Below are positions 41,864 to 49,894 of a stretch of DNA of 64,000 nt, piece by piece. Source of the DNA: Nioella sp965215655 (GTDB lineage: Bacteria; Pseudomonadota; Alphaproteobacteria; Rhodobacterales; Rhodobacteraceae); assembly GCF_965215655.1 (NCBI RefSeq), contig NZ_OZ244111.1, forward strand, positions 248,001 to 312,000, in the 5' to 3' direction. The position numbers and the translations under genes are program-made. Positions within the stretch are counted from its first letter, which is position 1. Every line of letters begins with the position of its first letter. The notes under the pieces were generated by a model that worked only from the letters and a program-made list of their open reading frames with translations, was not told the DNA's origin and did no database searches.

Positions 41864-43377
41864 TTCTTCTTCCCGAAGCCCGACAGGCCGGGGGGCAGCG
41901 GAGCACCGCCAAGACCGGGCATATTGCCCGCGCCGGGCGCGCCAAGCTGCTTGGCGGCCTGTTCCAGTGCCGCCTGATCCATGCCGCCTGCGCCGGGGCC
42001 GCCGGGCATTCCGGGCATGCCGCCACCTTTGCCGAAGAGCGCGCCAAGACCGCCGCGCATCATGCCCTTCTTGCCCATCTTGCCGAGCTTTTTCATCGCG
42101 TCCGACATCTGCCGGTGCATCTTCAGCAGCTTGTTGAGTTCCGACACATCCTGCCCGGCACCGGCCGCGATCCGCTTTTTACGGCTGGCCTGAAGAAGCT
42201 GCGGATTGGCGCGCTCCTTCTTGGTCATCGAATTGATCAGCGCGATCTGGCGCTTGATGACCTTGTCGTCGAACCCGGCATCCTCAACCTGTTTGGCCAT
42301 CTTCTTCATGCCCGGCATCATCGACATCATGCCTTCCATGCCGCCCATCTTGAGCATCTGCTCCAGCTGGCCCTTCAGGTCGTTCATGTTGAACATGCCC
42401 TTTTGGAAGCGCTTCATCATGCGCTCGGCCTGTTCGGCTTCCAGCGTTTCCTGCGCCTTCTCGACCAGAGCCACGATGTCGCCCATGCCAAGGATGCGGC
42501 CGGCGATCCGTTCGGGCTCGAAGGTTTCGAGCGCGTCCATCTTTTCGCCGAGGCCCACGAAACGGATGGGCTTGCCAGTGATCGCACGCATAGACAGCGC
42601 CGCACCGCCACGACCGTCACCGTCCATACGGGTCAGACAGACGCCGGTGACGCCGATCTTGTCGTCAAACTCCTGCGCGACGTTCACCGCGTCCTGACCG
42701 GTCAGGCCATCGACGACCAGCAGCGTTTCACGGGGGGTCGCGATGTCGCGCACTTCCTGTGCCTGCTGGATCAGTTCGGCGTCGATATGCAGACGGCCGG
42801 CAGTGTCGAGCATGTAGACGTCATAGCCACCAAGGCTGGCTTGCGTCTTGGCGCGCTTGGCGATCTGTTGCGCGGTTTCGCCCTTCACGATCGGCAGGGT
42901 ATCGACGCCGATCTGGGTGCCGAGAATGGCCAGCTGTTCCATGGCCGCCGGACGATTGGTGTCGAGCGATGCCATCAGCACCTTCTTGCCTTCGCGCTCT
43001 TTCAGGCGCTTGGCAAGCTTGGCGGTGGTGGTGGTTTTACCGGACCCCTGCAGGCCCACCATAAGGATCGGGGCGGGCGGATTGTCGATCTTGAGGGCAC
43101 CGGGGTCGCCCTCACCGCGCAGGGTTTCGATCAACTCGTCATGGACGATCTTGATAACCTGCTGGCCGGGCGTCACTGATTTCGTCACCGCCGCGCCGGT
43201 GGCTTTCTTCTCGACCGATTTGATGAACTGACGCGCAACCGGGAGCGAAACGTCCGCCTCCAGCAGGGCAACGCGCACCTCGCGCATGGCGGTGCGGACG
43301 TCATCCTCGGACAGGGCACCCTGTTTGGTCAGACGGTCGAAGACACCAGACAGGCGTTCGGACAGATTTTCGAACAT
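41860..43377 (-). CDS. ffh: Signal recognition particle protein Ffh
   Basis: The product is 505 residues: N domain, G domain with P-loop GLQGSGKTTTTAKLAKRLKE, DTAGRLHIDAEL and the TRMDGDGRGGAALS closing loop, and a methionine-rich M domain (MKKMAKQVEDAG, the LGKMGKKGMMRGG region, GGGMPGMPGGPGAGG). It pairs with the SRP RNA and FtsY to target inner-membrane proteins; the SRP RNA gene is not seen here. It heads the block of overlapping minus-strand genes and has a 179-base leader with several hairpins. Confidence 0.97.
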   Translation of the reverse strand: MFENLSERLSGVFDRLTKQGALSEDDVRTAMREVRVALLEADVSLPVARQFIKSVEKKATGAAVTKSVTPGQQVIKIVHDELIETLRGEGDPGALKIDNPPAPILMVGLQGSGKTTTTAKLAKRLKEREGKKVLMASLDTNRPAAMEQLAILGTQIGVDTLPIVKGETAQQIAKRAKTQASLGGYDVYMLDTAGRLHIDAELIQQAQEVRDIATPRETLLVVDGLTGQDAVNVAQEFDDKIGVTGVCLTRMDGDGRGGAALSMRAITGKPIRFVGLGEKMDALETFEPERIAGRILGMGDIVALVEKAQETLEAEQAERMMKRFQKGMFNMNDLKGQLEQMLKMGGMEGMMSMMPGMKKMAKQVEDAGFDDKVIKRQIALINSMTKKERANPQLLQASRKKRIAAGAGQDVSELNKLLKMHRQMSDAMKKLGKMGKKGMMRGGLGALFGKGGGMPGMPGGPGAGGMDQAALEQAAKQLGAPGAGNMPGLGGAPLPPGLSGFGKKK

Positions 43378-43445
43378 GGGCGCGGCCCCTTTTCATCTAC
43401 TTCGGTTGCCATCCCAGATAAGGGACCGCGAGGAATGCACCAACA

Positions 43446-43519
43446 CCCCCGTGGGCGAAACTCGCTGACGGGGGGCGATCCTGAAACAGACTCAGGACCG
43501 GAAAGCTGGCACTTCCCGG
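43446..43519 (-). promoter_or_regulatory. Hairpin cluster upstream of ffh
   Basis: Three hairpins lie in tandem between the ffh start and the preceding gene: a CCCCCGT/ACGGGGG stem (43446-43452 with 43468-43474), a TCCTGA/TCAGGA stem (43479-43484 with 43492-43497), and a CCGGAA/TTCCCGG-like stem (43498-43519). The first could be a terminator of the upstream gene although T-runs are absent. Together they may form an ffh leader structure. Confidence 0.4.
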
Positions 43520-43556
43520 ATATCAGGCGCCCGTTTACGTCGGGGTCAGGGGTGAG

Positions 43557-44057
43557 TCAAGCGTCGAGCGCTGCCGCTTCGGTTCCAAGCCAGTCGGTGC
43601 AGCGCGCTGCAAGGCGCTCTGCTGCGCTTTTACTGGGCATCAGGAAGCCGATTGCGTAGTGTCCCGAGCCTTCGAAAGGGCGGATGACGACGCGGTATAC
43701 CGTGGATTTCCCGTTCTCCAGGCGAATTTCGCGTTCCTTTACCACGATGGAATGAACGGCAGACAGCGGGAGTGTTTCGGTCTTGCGGCGTAGGGCGAGC
43801 TTGCGGGTGTAAACCACCTGGTCGGCATCGCGGTCAAAGATCAGCCGATGCCAGCTGTTGCGGGCGAGAAAGGCGATGACCAAGGCGAAGGCAGCCAGCA
43901 GATAGCCCAGGTAGGCCAGCCAGGGGATCTCGCCCCACAGGTGAAACGGAACAGCCGCGGCCAAGATTAGAAGGGCAATGAATATGTAGATTAGAGAAAG
44001 CTCTCCATCCTTCTCGCTGAGCACCAGTCGCCGGTCATTCGTCTCCTGCATCTCCAT
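43557..44057 (-). CDS. Membrane protein of unknown function
   Basis: The product is 166 residues. After a charged N-terminus there are two closely spaced membrane helices (LIYIFIALLILAAAVPFHLW and LAYLGYLLAAFALVIAFL). A cytoplasmic domain of alternating strands follows (HRLIFDRDADQVVYTRKLAL, IVVKEREIRLENGKSTVYRV) that looks like a PH-like/bPH fold. No family name can be given with confidence. It is followed by the ffh leader and preceded on the same strand by a secreted protein gene, with three bases between the two. Confidence 0.65.
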   Translation of the reverse strand: MEMQETNDRRLVLSEKDGELSLIYIFIALLILAAAVPFHLWGEIPWLAYLGYLLAAFALVIAFLARNSWHRLIFDRDADQVVYTRKLALRRKTETLPLSAVHSIVVKEREIRLENGKSTVYRVVIRPFEGSGHYAIGFLMPSKSAAERLAARCTDWLGTEAAALDA

Positions 44058-44060
44058 CCA

Positions 44061-44573
44061 TCAATCCTCGCAGTCTGCTAGCAATCGGGTGATATCGCCG
44101 CCCAACATGTCCGAGCTATCGGGTGCGTGCAGTTGGAAGGACCGGCGCAGGGTCAGGCTGTCCCATTCCTCCTGCGTGATGGGCGGGCGTTCGTGGGGCC
44201 AACTGCCCGGATCGCCATAGAGCGTGATCGCCATGGGCCCGCGAAAATCCTGCCCGACAAAGCTCAGCCCCTCCACATCAAGCGCATAGAGCCCGACCAG
44301 ATCGGCGGCGACGGTGCGGCTGGTGGTGATCAGGGTCCAGAGCCTGCCGGTGATATGGCCGTCCAGCCCCATGGTGCCCGTGGCCAGATGCGCCGTTGCC
44401 CCGCCCTCCTGCCGGAAACTGCGCAGAGTTTCGAACTCTGCCGTGCCATCGAGGAGGGTTCCGGGCGGATAGGGGCCGATGCCATGGGTGATATGCACCG
44501 AAAATGTCATGGTGCAGGTCAGGGCCATGGCCGGGAAGGGCAATGCCATCAACGGGATCGCAAGGCGAAACAT
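44061..44573 (-). CDS. Secreted protein of unknown function
   Basis: The product is 170 residues with signal peptide MFRLAIPLMALPFPAMALTC (cleavage near MAL-TC). The mature part has many beta strands, for example TMTFSVHITHGIGPYPPGTL and GLDGHITGRLWTLITTSR, and ends LLADCED. Two cysteines may pair. No known family is recognised. It stands upstream of the membrane-protein gene at 43557 in the same direction. Confidence 0.62.
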   Translation of the reverse strand: MFRLAIPLMALPFPAMALTCTMTFSVHITHGIGPYPPGTLLDGTAEFETLRSFRQEGGATAHLATGTMGLDGHITGRLWTLITTSRTVAADLVGLYALDVEGLSFVGQDFRGPMAITLYGDPGSWPHERPPITQEEWDSLTLRRSFQLHAPDSSDMLGGDITRLLADCED

Positions 44574-44633
44574 GGGGGCAGGTTAGCACGAGGCGCTGGA
44601 AAATGGGAGTTCTCCTGCGCCCCGTCAGATACC

Positions 44634-45221
44634 TTAGGCGGCGACGGGCAGAGCGTCGATCTGGCTATGGGCCGCGTTTAAGGTGGCGTCCATGTCCAGT
44701 GCCAGCCTGTCGGCGGTGACAAAGGTCACATCCGTGATGCCGATGAAGCCCAGAACATGGCGAATATAGCCGGTGGCAAAGTCGATCTCGGACCCGGCCT
44801 CGGTCCCGCCGGAGGCAACGGCGACGATGGCGCGCTTGCCGGTCAGCAATCCCTCGGGACCGGCCTCGGTATAGCGGAAGGTCACGCCGGCGCGGGCCAC
44901 TAGGTCGACCCATGCTTTCAACGTGGCGGGGACACCAAAATTGTAGATCGGCAGGCCGATGACCAGCGTGTCGGCGTCTTTAAGTTCGGCAATCAGTTCA
45001 TCCGACAGGGCCAATGTGGCGCGCTGTTCGTCGCTGCGGTCTGCCTCGGGCGTGAAATTCGCGCCGACCCAGGTCTCGTCGATCAGGGGCAGGCCGGGGG
45101 CAAGATCGCGGGTGGTGACCGCCGCCCCGGGGAAACGGGCGATGATGCGGTCGCTCAGGTCGCGGCTGACAGAGCCATCGCGGCGGGCGGAAGCGTCGAT
45201 GCGGAGGATAGAGGAAGTCAT
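44634..45221 (-). CDS. azoR: FMN-dependent NADH-azoreductase / NAD(P)H quinone reductase
   Basis: The product is 195 residues with a flavodoxin-like fold: ILRIDASARRDGSVSRDL (phosphate-binding SxR.SxS region), LVIGLPIYNFGVPATLKAWV, and a late VASGGTEAGSE. AzoR-type enzymes reduce azo dyes and quinones by two-electron transfer. The start at 45221 gives the usual length; the upstream frame to 45398 is untranslated leader. It is divergent from a LysR gene, a typical arrangement for electrophile or quinone-responsive azoreductases. Confidence 0.92.
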   Translation of the reverse strand: MTSSILRIDASARRDGSVSRDLSDRIIARFPGAAVTTRDLAPGLPLIDETWVGANFTPEADRSDEQRATLALSDELIAELKDADTLVIGLPIYNFGVPATLKAWVDLVARAGVTFRYTEAGPEGLLTGKRAIVAVASGGTEAGSEIDFATGYIRHVLGFIGITDVTFVTADRLALDMDATLNAAHSQIDALPVAA

Positions 45222-45292
45222 GGGATACGGTCCTTGATTGTCTCGGTTTGCGTCTGTCGCTGAAGGTAGTTCAACGCTTGGCGCACAAAACA

Positions 45293-45317
45293 TGCACCCT
45301 GAAACACTGAATGTGCA
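45293..45317. promoter_or_regulatory. Candidate LysR-type binding palindrome
   Basis: The inverted repeat TGCAC-N15-GTGCA (45293-45297 and 45313-45317) lies in the 219-base gap between the divergent azoR and LysR genes, about 72 bp before the azoR start. The 15-base spacing between arms is within the range of LysR boxes. Confidence 0.4.
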
Positions 45318-45440
45318 AAATTGCAAAGTCCGCCTGAGCGGAACGATTTCCGAGCGCCGTGCCTTTCCCCTTGCCCTGATGAACAGACATGGCATCATGA
45401 CCCTGGAAACGTGATGTGATGCACAGGTGGGGCAAATTCG

Positions 45441-46331
45441 ATGTCATTCAGCGATTGGGACGAGATCCGCACCGCCTACCAGGTGGCGCGCATGGGCACG
45501 GTCAGCGGCGCCGCCGAAGTGCTTGGGGTCCACCACGCCACGGTGATCCGCCATATCGACTCGCTGGAAGGGCGGCTTGGGGCGAAACTTTTCCAGCGCC
45601 ACGCGCGGGGTTACACGCCGACCGAAGCCGGGCAGGATCTGCTGTCTGTCGGAGGGCGCGCAGACGACCAGTTCACGCAGCTGGCCAGCCGCATCAAGGG
45701 GCGCGGAAACGAGGTCACGGGAGAGCTGCTGATCACCTCGCTCAATGTCATCGCGCCATTGATCGTTCCGGCGCTTGGTGAGTTTCAGGAACAGCACCCG
45801 GACCTTCAGATCCAGTTCCTCACCGACATGCGACTCTACCGGTTGGAATATGGCGAGGCGCATGTGGCGATCCGGGCCGGAAAGCCGGGCGACAATCAGG
45901 ACAACATCGTGCAGCCTTACTGCACCCTGTCGACGGTTCTATGTGCCACGAAGGACTATCTGGACCGCTTCGGCCCGCTGACCGAAGACAATATCACCCA
46001 ACATCGCTTCATCGGCTCGGCGCAGGAAAACCCGCGCGCGCCGTTCCTGCGCTGGCTGTCGGAAGTGGTGCCAGAGGAATGCATCCGCTTCCGCTGCAAC
46101 GACACCGACAGCATGCGGCAGGCAGTGATGTCGGGCATGGGGATCGGGTTTGTGTCCAGCCTTGATCTGCAAACCGATGACAACCTTGTCGAAATGCTGC
46201 CCCCGCTGGAGGAATGGTCGGTCAAACTGTGGCTGGTGACCCACATGGATCTGCACCGGACGGCGAAGGTTCAGACGGTCTTGCGCTTTCTGAAAGAGAA
46301 GGTGGCCGACTGGCCCGTGGACCCGGCCTGA
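45441..46331 (+). CDS. LysR-family transcriptional regulator
   Basis: The product is 296 residues. The N-terminal winged helix (DWDEIRTAYQVARMGTVSGA, AEVLGVHHATVIRHIDSLEG) has an unusual HHATVIRHID recognition helix. The C-terminal effector domain belongs to the LysR substrate-binding class. It is divergent from azoR, so it probably controls azoR and possibly the transporter gene that follows on the same strand after one base. Confidence 0.88.
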   Translation: MSFSDWDEIRTAYQVARMGTVSGAAEVLGVHHATVIRHIDSLEGRLGAKLFQRHARGYTPTEAGQDLLSVGGRADDQFTQLASRIKGRGNEVTGELLITSLNVIAPLIVPALGEFQEQHPDLQIQFLTDMRLYRLEYGEAHVAIRAGKPGDNQDNIVQPYCTLSTVLCATKDYLDRFGPLTEDNITQHRFIGSAQENPRAPFLRWLSEVVPEECIRFRCNDTDSMRQAVMSGMGIGFVSSLDLQTDDNLVEMLPPLEEWSVKLWLVTHMDLHRTAKVQTVLRFLKEKVADWPVDPA

Positions 46332-46332
46332 C

Positions 46333-47214
46333 ATGAGCGGCGGATATCGCGGCCATCTGGCCATGCTGGCTTTCTCGGCGTTGGTGGCGGGGTCATTCTC
46401 GCTTGGCTCGATGACGGCCAACCATATCGACCCGGCAGCCTTCAACGCGGTGCGCTTCCTGTGCGGGGCTGTGGTTGTGTCGCTCATCGTGCAGGCGCGC
46501 GGCGGGTTTCATCGACCGCATTTCCACGCCCCGTGGCGCTACCTTATCCTTGGCGGCCTGTTCGGCGCGTATTTCGTTTTGATGTTCGAAGGGTTGAAAA
46601 CCGCCCCGCCGGTGTCCGCCGCGGCGGTCTTTACGCTGACACCGATCATGACTGCGGGCTTTGGTTTCCTGCTGCTCAGCCAGGTCATGACCGGTCGCAT
46701 GGCGCTGGCGCTGGCCATTGGAGGAGCGGGGGCGCTTTGGGTGATCTTCCGCGCGGACATCTCGGCGCTGCTGGCCTTCGAGATCGGGCGCGGCGAGGTG
46801 GTCTATTTCATCGGCTGCATCTCCCATGCCATCTATACGCCGATGGTTCGGATGCTGAACCGGGGCGAGCCTGCACCGGTTTCAACATTTGGGACCATGT
46901 TGGGAGGCGCCTTCGTGCTGTTCCTGTGGGGCGGAGCTGAGGTGATAGCCACTGATTGGGTGGCCCTGCCCGGCATCGTTTGGGTGACACTCTTCTACAC
47001 GGCGGTTTTTGCCACGGCGATCACCGTGGTCTTGCTGCAATTTGCATCCATGCAACTGCCCGCCTCAAAAGTCATGGCCTATACCTACCTCACGCCCACA
47101 TGGGTGATCGGCTGGGAGTTCTTCCTCGGCAATGGCTTACCCACGGTCTACGTCCTTGGCGGCGTGGCTCTGACGGTGCTGGCACTGCTTCTCCTGCTCA
47201 AGAACGACGGCTGA
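46333..47214 (+). CDS. EamA/DMT-family membrane transporter
   Basis: The product is 293 residues with about ten predicted membrane helices in two EamA repeats. Recognisable parts are LAFSALVAGSFSLGSM, PVSAAAVFTLTPIMTAGFGF and, in the second repeat, SKVMAYTYLTPTWVIGWEFF. The family exports amino acids, metabolites or drugs; no substrate is suggested by the sequence. It starts one base after the LysR stop, so the two are co-transcribed, and this pairing of LysR with an exporter often controls efflux of the inducer. Confidence 0.88.
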   Translation: MSGGYRGHLAMLAFSALVAGSFSLGSMTANHIDPAAFNAVRFLCGAVVVSLIVQARGGFHRPHFHAPWRYLILGGLFGAYFVLMFEGLKTAPPVSAAAVFTLTPIMTAGFGFLLLSQVMTGRMALALAIGGAGALWVIFRADISALLAFEIGRGEVVYFIGCISHAIYTPMVRMLNRGEPAPVSTFGTMLGGAFVLFLWGGAEVIATDWVALPGIVWVTLFYTAVFATAITVVLLQFASMQLPASKVMAYTYLTPTWVIGWEFFLGNGLPTVYVLGGVALTVLALLLLLKNDG

Positions 47215-47285
47215 GTTTGCGCCGGATCAAGGTGAAGATCAGTTCAAAGGTATAGTCGCGCGGCAGACGAGTGAGGAGAGTACTC

Positions 47286-47774
47286 ATGCCTGCTGCCACG
47301 AACCGCGCCGGCCTTCTGGCTGTTGCCGAGAAGGAGTTCAAAAAGCTGCAAACCATGATCTCCGACATCCCCGACGACCTTGCAAACCGGGGATTCGAGG
47401 ATGATTGGAGCATCCGCGACGTCATCTTGCACCGGTCGCACTGGATCGGATTGTTCTTTCAGTGGCTGGAGGAGGGCGAGGCGGCTCAGATGCCCGACCA
47501 TGGGGTGAAGTGGAACCAGCTCAAACCCTATAATGCCGGTCTGCGCGAGAGATATGCCGATCAGTCCTGGCAGGAGGCGCAGGAGCGTCTGGCAGACGGG
47601 CATGCGCGTCTGATGGCCTATCTGAAAACGCAGGATGATGCAGCGCTTTACGGTGGGCCGATGCCGGGGGGAACCGGATGGACCACGGGGCGTTATGCCG
47701 AAGCGGCGGGGCCGAGCCACTACCGCTCTGCGGCCAAGTTCATTCGGGCCTGTCTGCGCGCTGCCGAAGCCTAG
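47286..47774 (+). CDS. ClbS/DfsB-family four-helix-bundle protein
   Basis: The product is 162 residues. The first helix (LLAVAEKEFKKLQTMISDIP), DWSIRDVILHRSHWIGLFFQ and YADQSWQEAQERLADGHARL resemble ClbS/DfsB (formerly DUF1706), related to DinB-type bundles. ClbS is a colibactin-resistance hydrolase; whether this protein hydrolyses anything is unknown. GTGAGGAGAG lies upstream of the ATG at 47286. It converges on the ArsR gene, their stop codons overlapping as CTAG (47771-47774). Confidence 0.82.
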   Translation: MPAATNRAGLLAVAEKEFKKLQTMISDIPDDLANRGFEDDWSIRDVILHRSHWIGLFFQWLEEGEAAQMPDHGVKWNQLKPYNAGLRERYADQSWQEAQERLADGHARLMAYLKTQDDAALYGGPMPGGTGWTTGRYAEAAGPSHYRSAAKFIRACLRAAEA

Positions 47775-48112
47775 TCAGGACTGTCACCAAGCTCCTGCGC
47801 GAGGAAGGCCTCGAACGCATCCAGATTGACCGGCTCGAACTGCCCGAATCCCTGCATCCAGACCGAGGCCCCCTTAAGGGCGTCCGGTTCCAGCTTGCAC
47901 CATTTGACCCGGCCGCGCTTTTCCTGACTGATCAGGCCGGCGCCGGCGAGGATCGTCAGGTGCTTGGAAATGGCGGCAAGCGACATCTCGAAGGGTTCCG
48001 CCACATCGGTGACGGCCATGTCATCCTCCAACAGCATCGTCAGGATCTGTCGGCGGGTAGGGTCGGCCAGGGCCGAGAAGATCGTGTCGAGATCAACTGT
48101 CATTGCGCGCAT
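47771..48112 (-). CDS. ArsR-family (winged-helix) repressor
   Basis: The product is 113 residues from 48112, or 110 from the Met at 48103. DTIFSALADPTRRQILTMLL, VTDVAEPFEMSLAAISKHLT and LISQEKRGRVKWCKLEPDAL are a standard ArsR fold. The typical metal-binding CxC motif is absent, so it is of the SdpR/non-metal type. Two palindromes TCAACC-N4-GGTTGA lie just upstream, strongly suggesting autoregulation. The gene turns back to back with the atp operon, with 233 bases between. Confidence 0.9.
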   Translation of the reverse strand: MRAMTVDLDTIFSALADPTRRQILTMLLEDDMAVTDVAEPFEMSLAAISKHLTILAGAGLISQEKRGRVKWCKLEPDALKGASVWMQGFGQFEPVNLDAFEAFLAQELGDSPD

Positions 48113-48134
48113 ATCCCTGCCCTGACGGGCATCG

Positions 48135-48201
48135 TCAACCAGTTGGTTGAATATACCGTCAACCGATCGGTTGAATATCGGATTCCTGCAAAGCCGGTTG
48201 A
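48135..48201 (-). promoter_or_regulatory. Tandem ArsR operators
   Basis: TCAACC-AGTT-GGTTGA (48135-48150) and the perfect palindrome TCAACCGATCGGTTGA (48159-48174) are spaced 24 bases apart. A further GGTTGA half-site lies at 48196-48201. The unit size is right for an ArsR dimer, and the cluster overlaps the expected promoter of the repressor gene. Confidence 0.65.
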
Positions 48202-48286
48202 TCGGGGTAGGGTCGCCTTTGTCGCACTGTAAAAATATGCATATTATTCAACGACATATAGCAAGTGAGCCTTGGCAAACTACGCG

Positions 48287-48315
48287 TTGACTCTGGGCGG
48301 GGCTCTGCCTAGGTT
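48287..48315 (+). promoter_or_regulatory. Probable atp operon promoter
   Basis: TTGACT (48287-48292) and TAGGTT (48310-48315) are separated by exactly 17 bases. The start codon of atpI follows 30 bases later, with AAGGGGG at 48331-48337 as ribosome-binding site. Confidence 0.6.
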
Positions 48316-48345
48316 CCGCCCGAACCTCTGAAGGGGGCGTTTGCC

Positions 48346-48678
48346 ATGTCCGACGGGCACGATCCTGACCGCTTGAAAGATTTTGAACAGCGGCTGGAAC
48401 GACTGAAAGCCGGACAGGAAAGCGACAAGCCCCATACCGAGGAACACTATTCCATGGCGCAGCATGCCTGGCGGATGGTGATAGAGCTTGTGGCCGGTCT
48501 GGGGATCGGTTTTGCCATGGGCTACGGTCTTGATGCGCTGTTTGGCAGCGCGCCGTGGTTGATGGTGGTGTTTACATTGCTGGGGTTTGTGGCCGGGGTG
48601 AAGACGATGATCCGCTCCGCTCATGAGATCCAGAAGGAAAACGAAGCGGCCGCAGCCGCGCGCGATGAGAGGGAATGA
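48346..48678 (+). CDS. atpI: ATP synthase assembly/AtpI-like protein
   Basis: The product is 110 residues with a charged N-terminal helix (DPDRLKDFEQRLERLKAG), then two membrane helices (MVIELVAGLGIGFAMGYGLD and PWLMVVFTLLGFVAGV) and a charged C-terminal coil. This matches the AtpI/Atp-associated family encoded first in alphaproteobacterial F0 operons, thought to help c-ring assembly or Mg uptake. It is the first gene of the atpI-B-E-F'-F operon, with a good promoter in front, and it ends three bases before atpB. Confidence 0.9.
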   Translation: MSDGHDPDRLKDFEQRLERLKAGQESDKPHTEEHYSMAQHAWRMVIELVAGLGIGFAMGYGLDALFGSAPWLMVVFTLLGFVAGVKTMIRSAHEIQKENEAAAAARDERE

Positions 48679-48681
48679 GAC

Positions 48682-49530
48682 GTGTCCGAAGACGCACAAG
48701 AACAGACCCACGGTGAGGAAGCGGTCGTCGAGCATGGCGCCGAGGCTGCTCACGGAACCGATGCTGCCCATGGCGCGGATGCCGCGTATGGTGCCGAAGG
48801 TGGCCTTCAGATCCACCCGATGGATCAGTTCATCGTCGAGCCGCTGTTCGGCGACGGCCCGATTTCCTTCTACACCATCACAAATGTGACCCTGTGGATG
48901 ATGCTGGCCATTGTCGGCGTGTTCGTCCTGATGGTGCTGGGGTCTCGTGGCCGGGCGATCGTGCCTTCGCGCGCTCAGTCGGTCGCGGAACTGACCTACG
49001 GCTTCATCCGCAAGATGGTTGAGGACGTCGCGGGCAAGGACGCGCTGGCTTTCTTCCCCTATATCATGACGCTGTTCCTGTTCATCGTGATGGCCAACTT
49101 CCTTGGCCTCATCCCAACCAGCTTCACCACCACCTCGCATATCGCTGTTACGGCGGTTCTGGCGATGGCGGTGTTCCTGACCGTCACCATCGTGGGCTTC
49201 GTCAAGAACGGTGCCGGGTTCCTGGGGCTTTTCTGGGTGTCGTCCGCGCCGCTGCCGCTGCGCCCGATCCTGGCGATCATCGAACTGATCTCTTACTTCG
49301 TGCGCCCGGTCAGCCATTCCATCCGTCTTGCCGGTAACGTCATGGCAGGCCACGCGGTGATCAAGGTGTTCGCGGGCTTTGCCGGTGTCCTCGGCGTGGG
49401 TGCCATCGCCCCGGTCGTGGCGATCACGGCGGTCTACGGGCTGGAGGTTCTGGTGGCCTTCATTCAGGCCTACGTCTTCACGATCCTGACCTGCGTCTAC
49501 CTGCGCGATGCCCTGCATCCGTCGCACTAA
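48682..49530 (+). CDS. atpB: F0F1 ATP synthase subunit a
   Basis: The product is 282 residues with five or six membrane helices. The helix with the conserved channel arginine reads ELISYFVRPVSHSIRLAGNV, and IHPMDQFIVEPLFG is the usual start of the conserved part. The GTG at 48682 adds 46 residues of low-complexity sequence with repeats of DAAHGADAA type, rich in Ala, Glu and His. A shorter start at Met48829 (MDQFIV) would give about 233 residues. The in-frame coding character up to 48682 and the 3-base gap after atpI favour the longer form. Confidence 0.93.
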   Translation: MSEDAQEQTHGEEAVVEHGAEAAHGTDAAHGADAAYGAEGGLQIHPMDQFIVEPLFGDGPISFYTITNVTLWMMLAIVGVFVLMVLGSRGRAIVPSRAQSVAELTYGFIRKMVEDVAGKDALAFFPYIMTLFLFIVMANFLGLIPTSFTTTSHIAVTAVLAMAVFLTVTIVGFVKNGAGFLGLFWVSSAPLPLRPILAIIELISYFVRPVSHSIRLAGNVMAGHAVIKVFAGFAGVLGVGAIAPVVAITAVYGLEVLVAFIQAYVFTILTCVYLRDALHPSH

Positions 49531-49586
49531 CCGCACGTCCTAAGAAACACACATATCGAAAACTTCCAATCGTAAGGAGAAATCAC

Positions 49587-49811
49587 ATGGAAGGCGATCT
49601 CGCACACATCGGCGCTGGCCTCGCAGCAATCGGTTCCGGCGCAGCCGCAATCGGTGTGGGTCACGTGGCAGGCAACTTCCTGTCCGGCGCACTGCGCAAC
49701 CCGTCGGCAGCAGCCGGCCAGACCGCAACGCTCTTCATCGGCATCGCATTCGCAGAAGCACTGGGGATCTTCGCATTCCTTGTCGCTCTGCTGCTGATGT
49801 TCGCCGTCTAA
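49587..49811 (+). CDS. atpE: F0F1 ATP synthase subunit c
   Basis: The product is 74 residues forming a hairpin of two hydrophobic helices. The first is glycine-rich (GAGLAAIGSGAAAIGVGHVA), the polar loop holds the conserved Arg-Asn-Pro (GALRNPSA), and the second carries the proton-binding Glu57 (IAFAEALGIF). AAGGAGA lies upstream of the ATG. It forms the rotor ring of F0. It is separated from atpB and atpF' by 56 and 83 bases. Confidence 0.97.
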   Translation: MEGDLAHIGAGLAAIGSGAAAIGVGHVAGNFLSGALRNPSAAAGQTATLFIGIAFAEALGIFAFLVALLLMFAV

Positions 49812-49894
49812 GCCTTTCGCGAACCATCCTTACGGCCGGACCGTTTGCCATGCGTGCGAACGGTCCGGTGTAACCAGGTTCCTCGGAGGACAAG

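Noticed and set aside
43378..43556. SRP RNA gene next to ffh
   Set aside because: The conserved GGAAG/AGCAGCCA core of the SRP RNA is not present in either strand.
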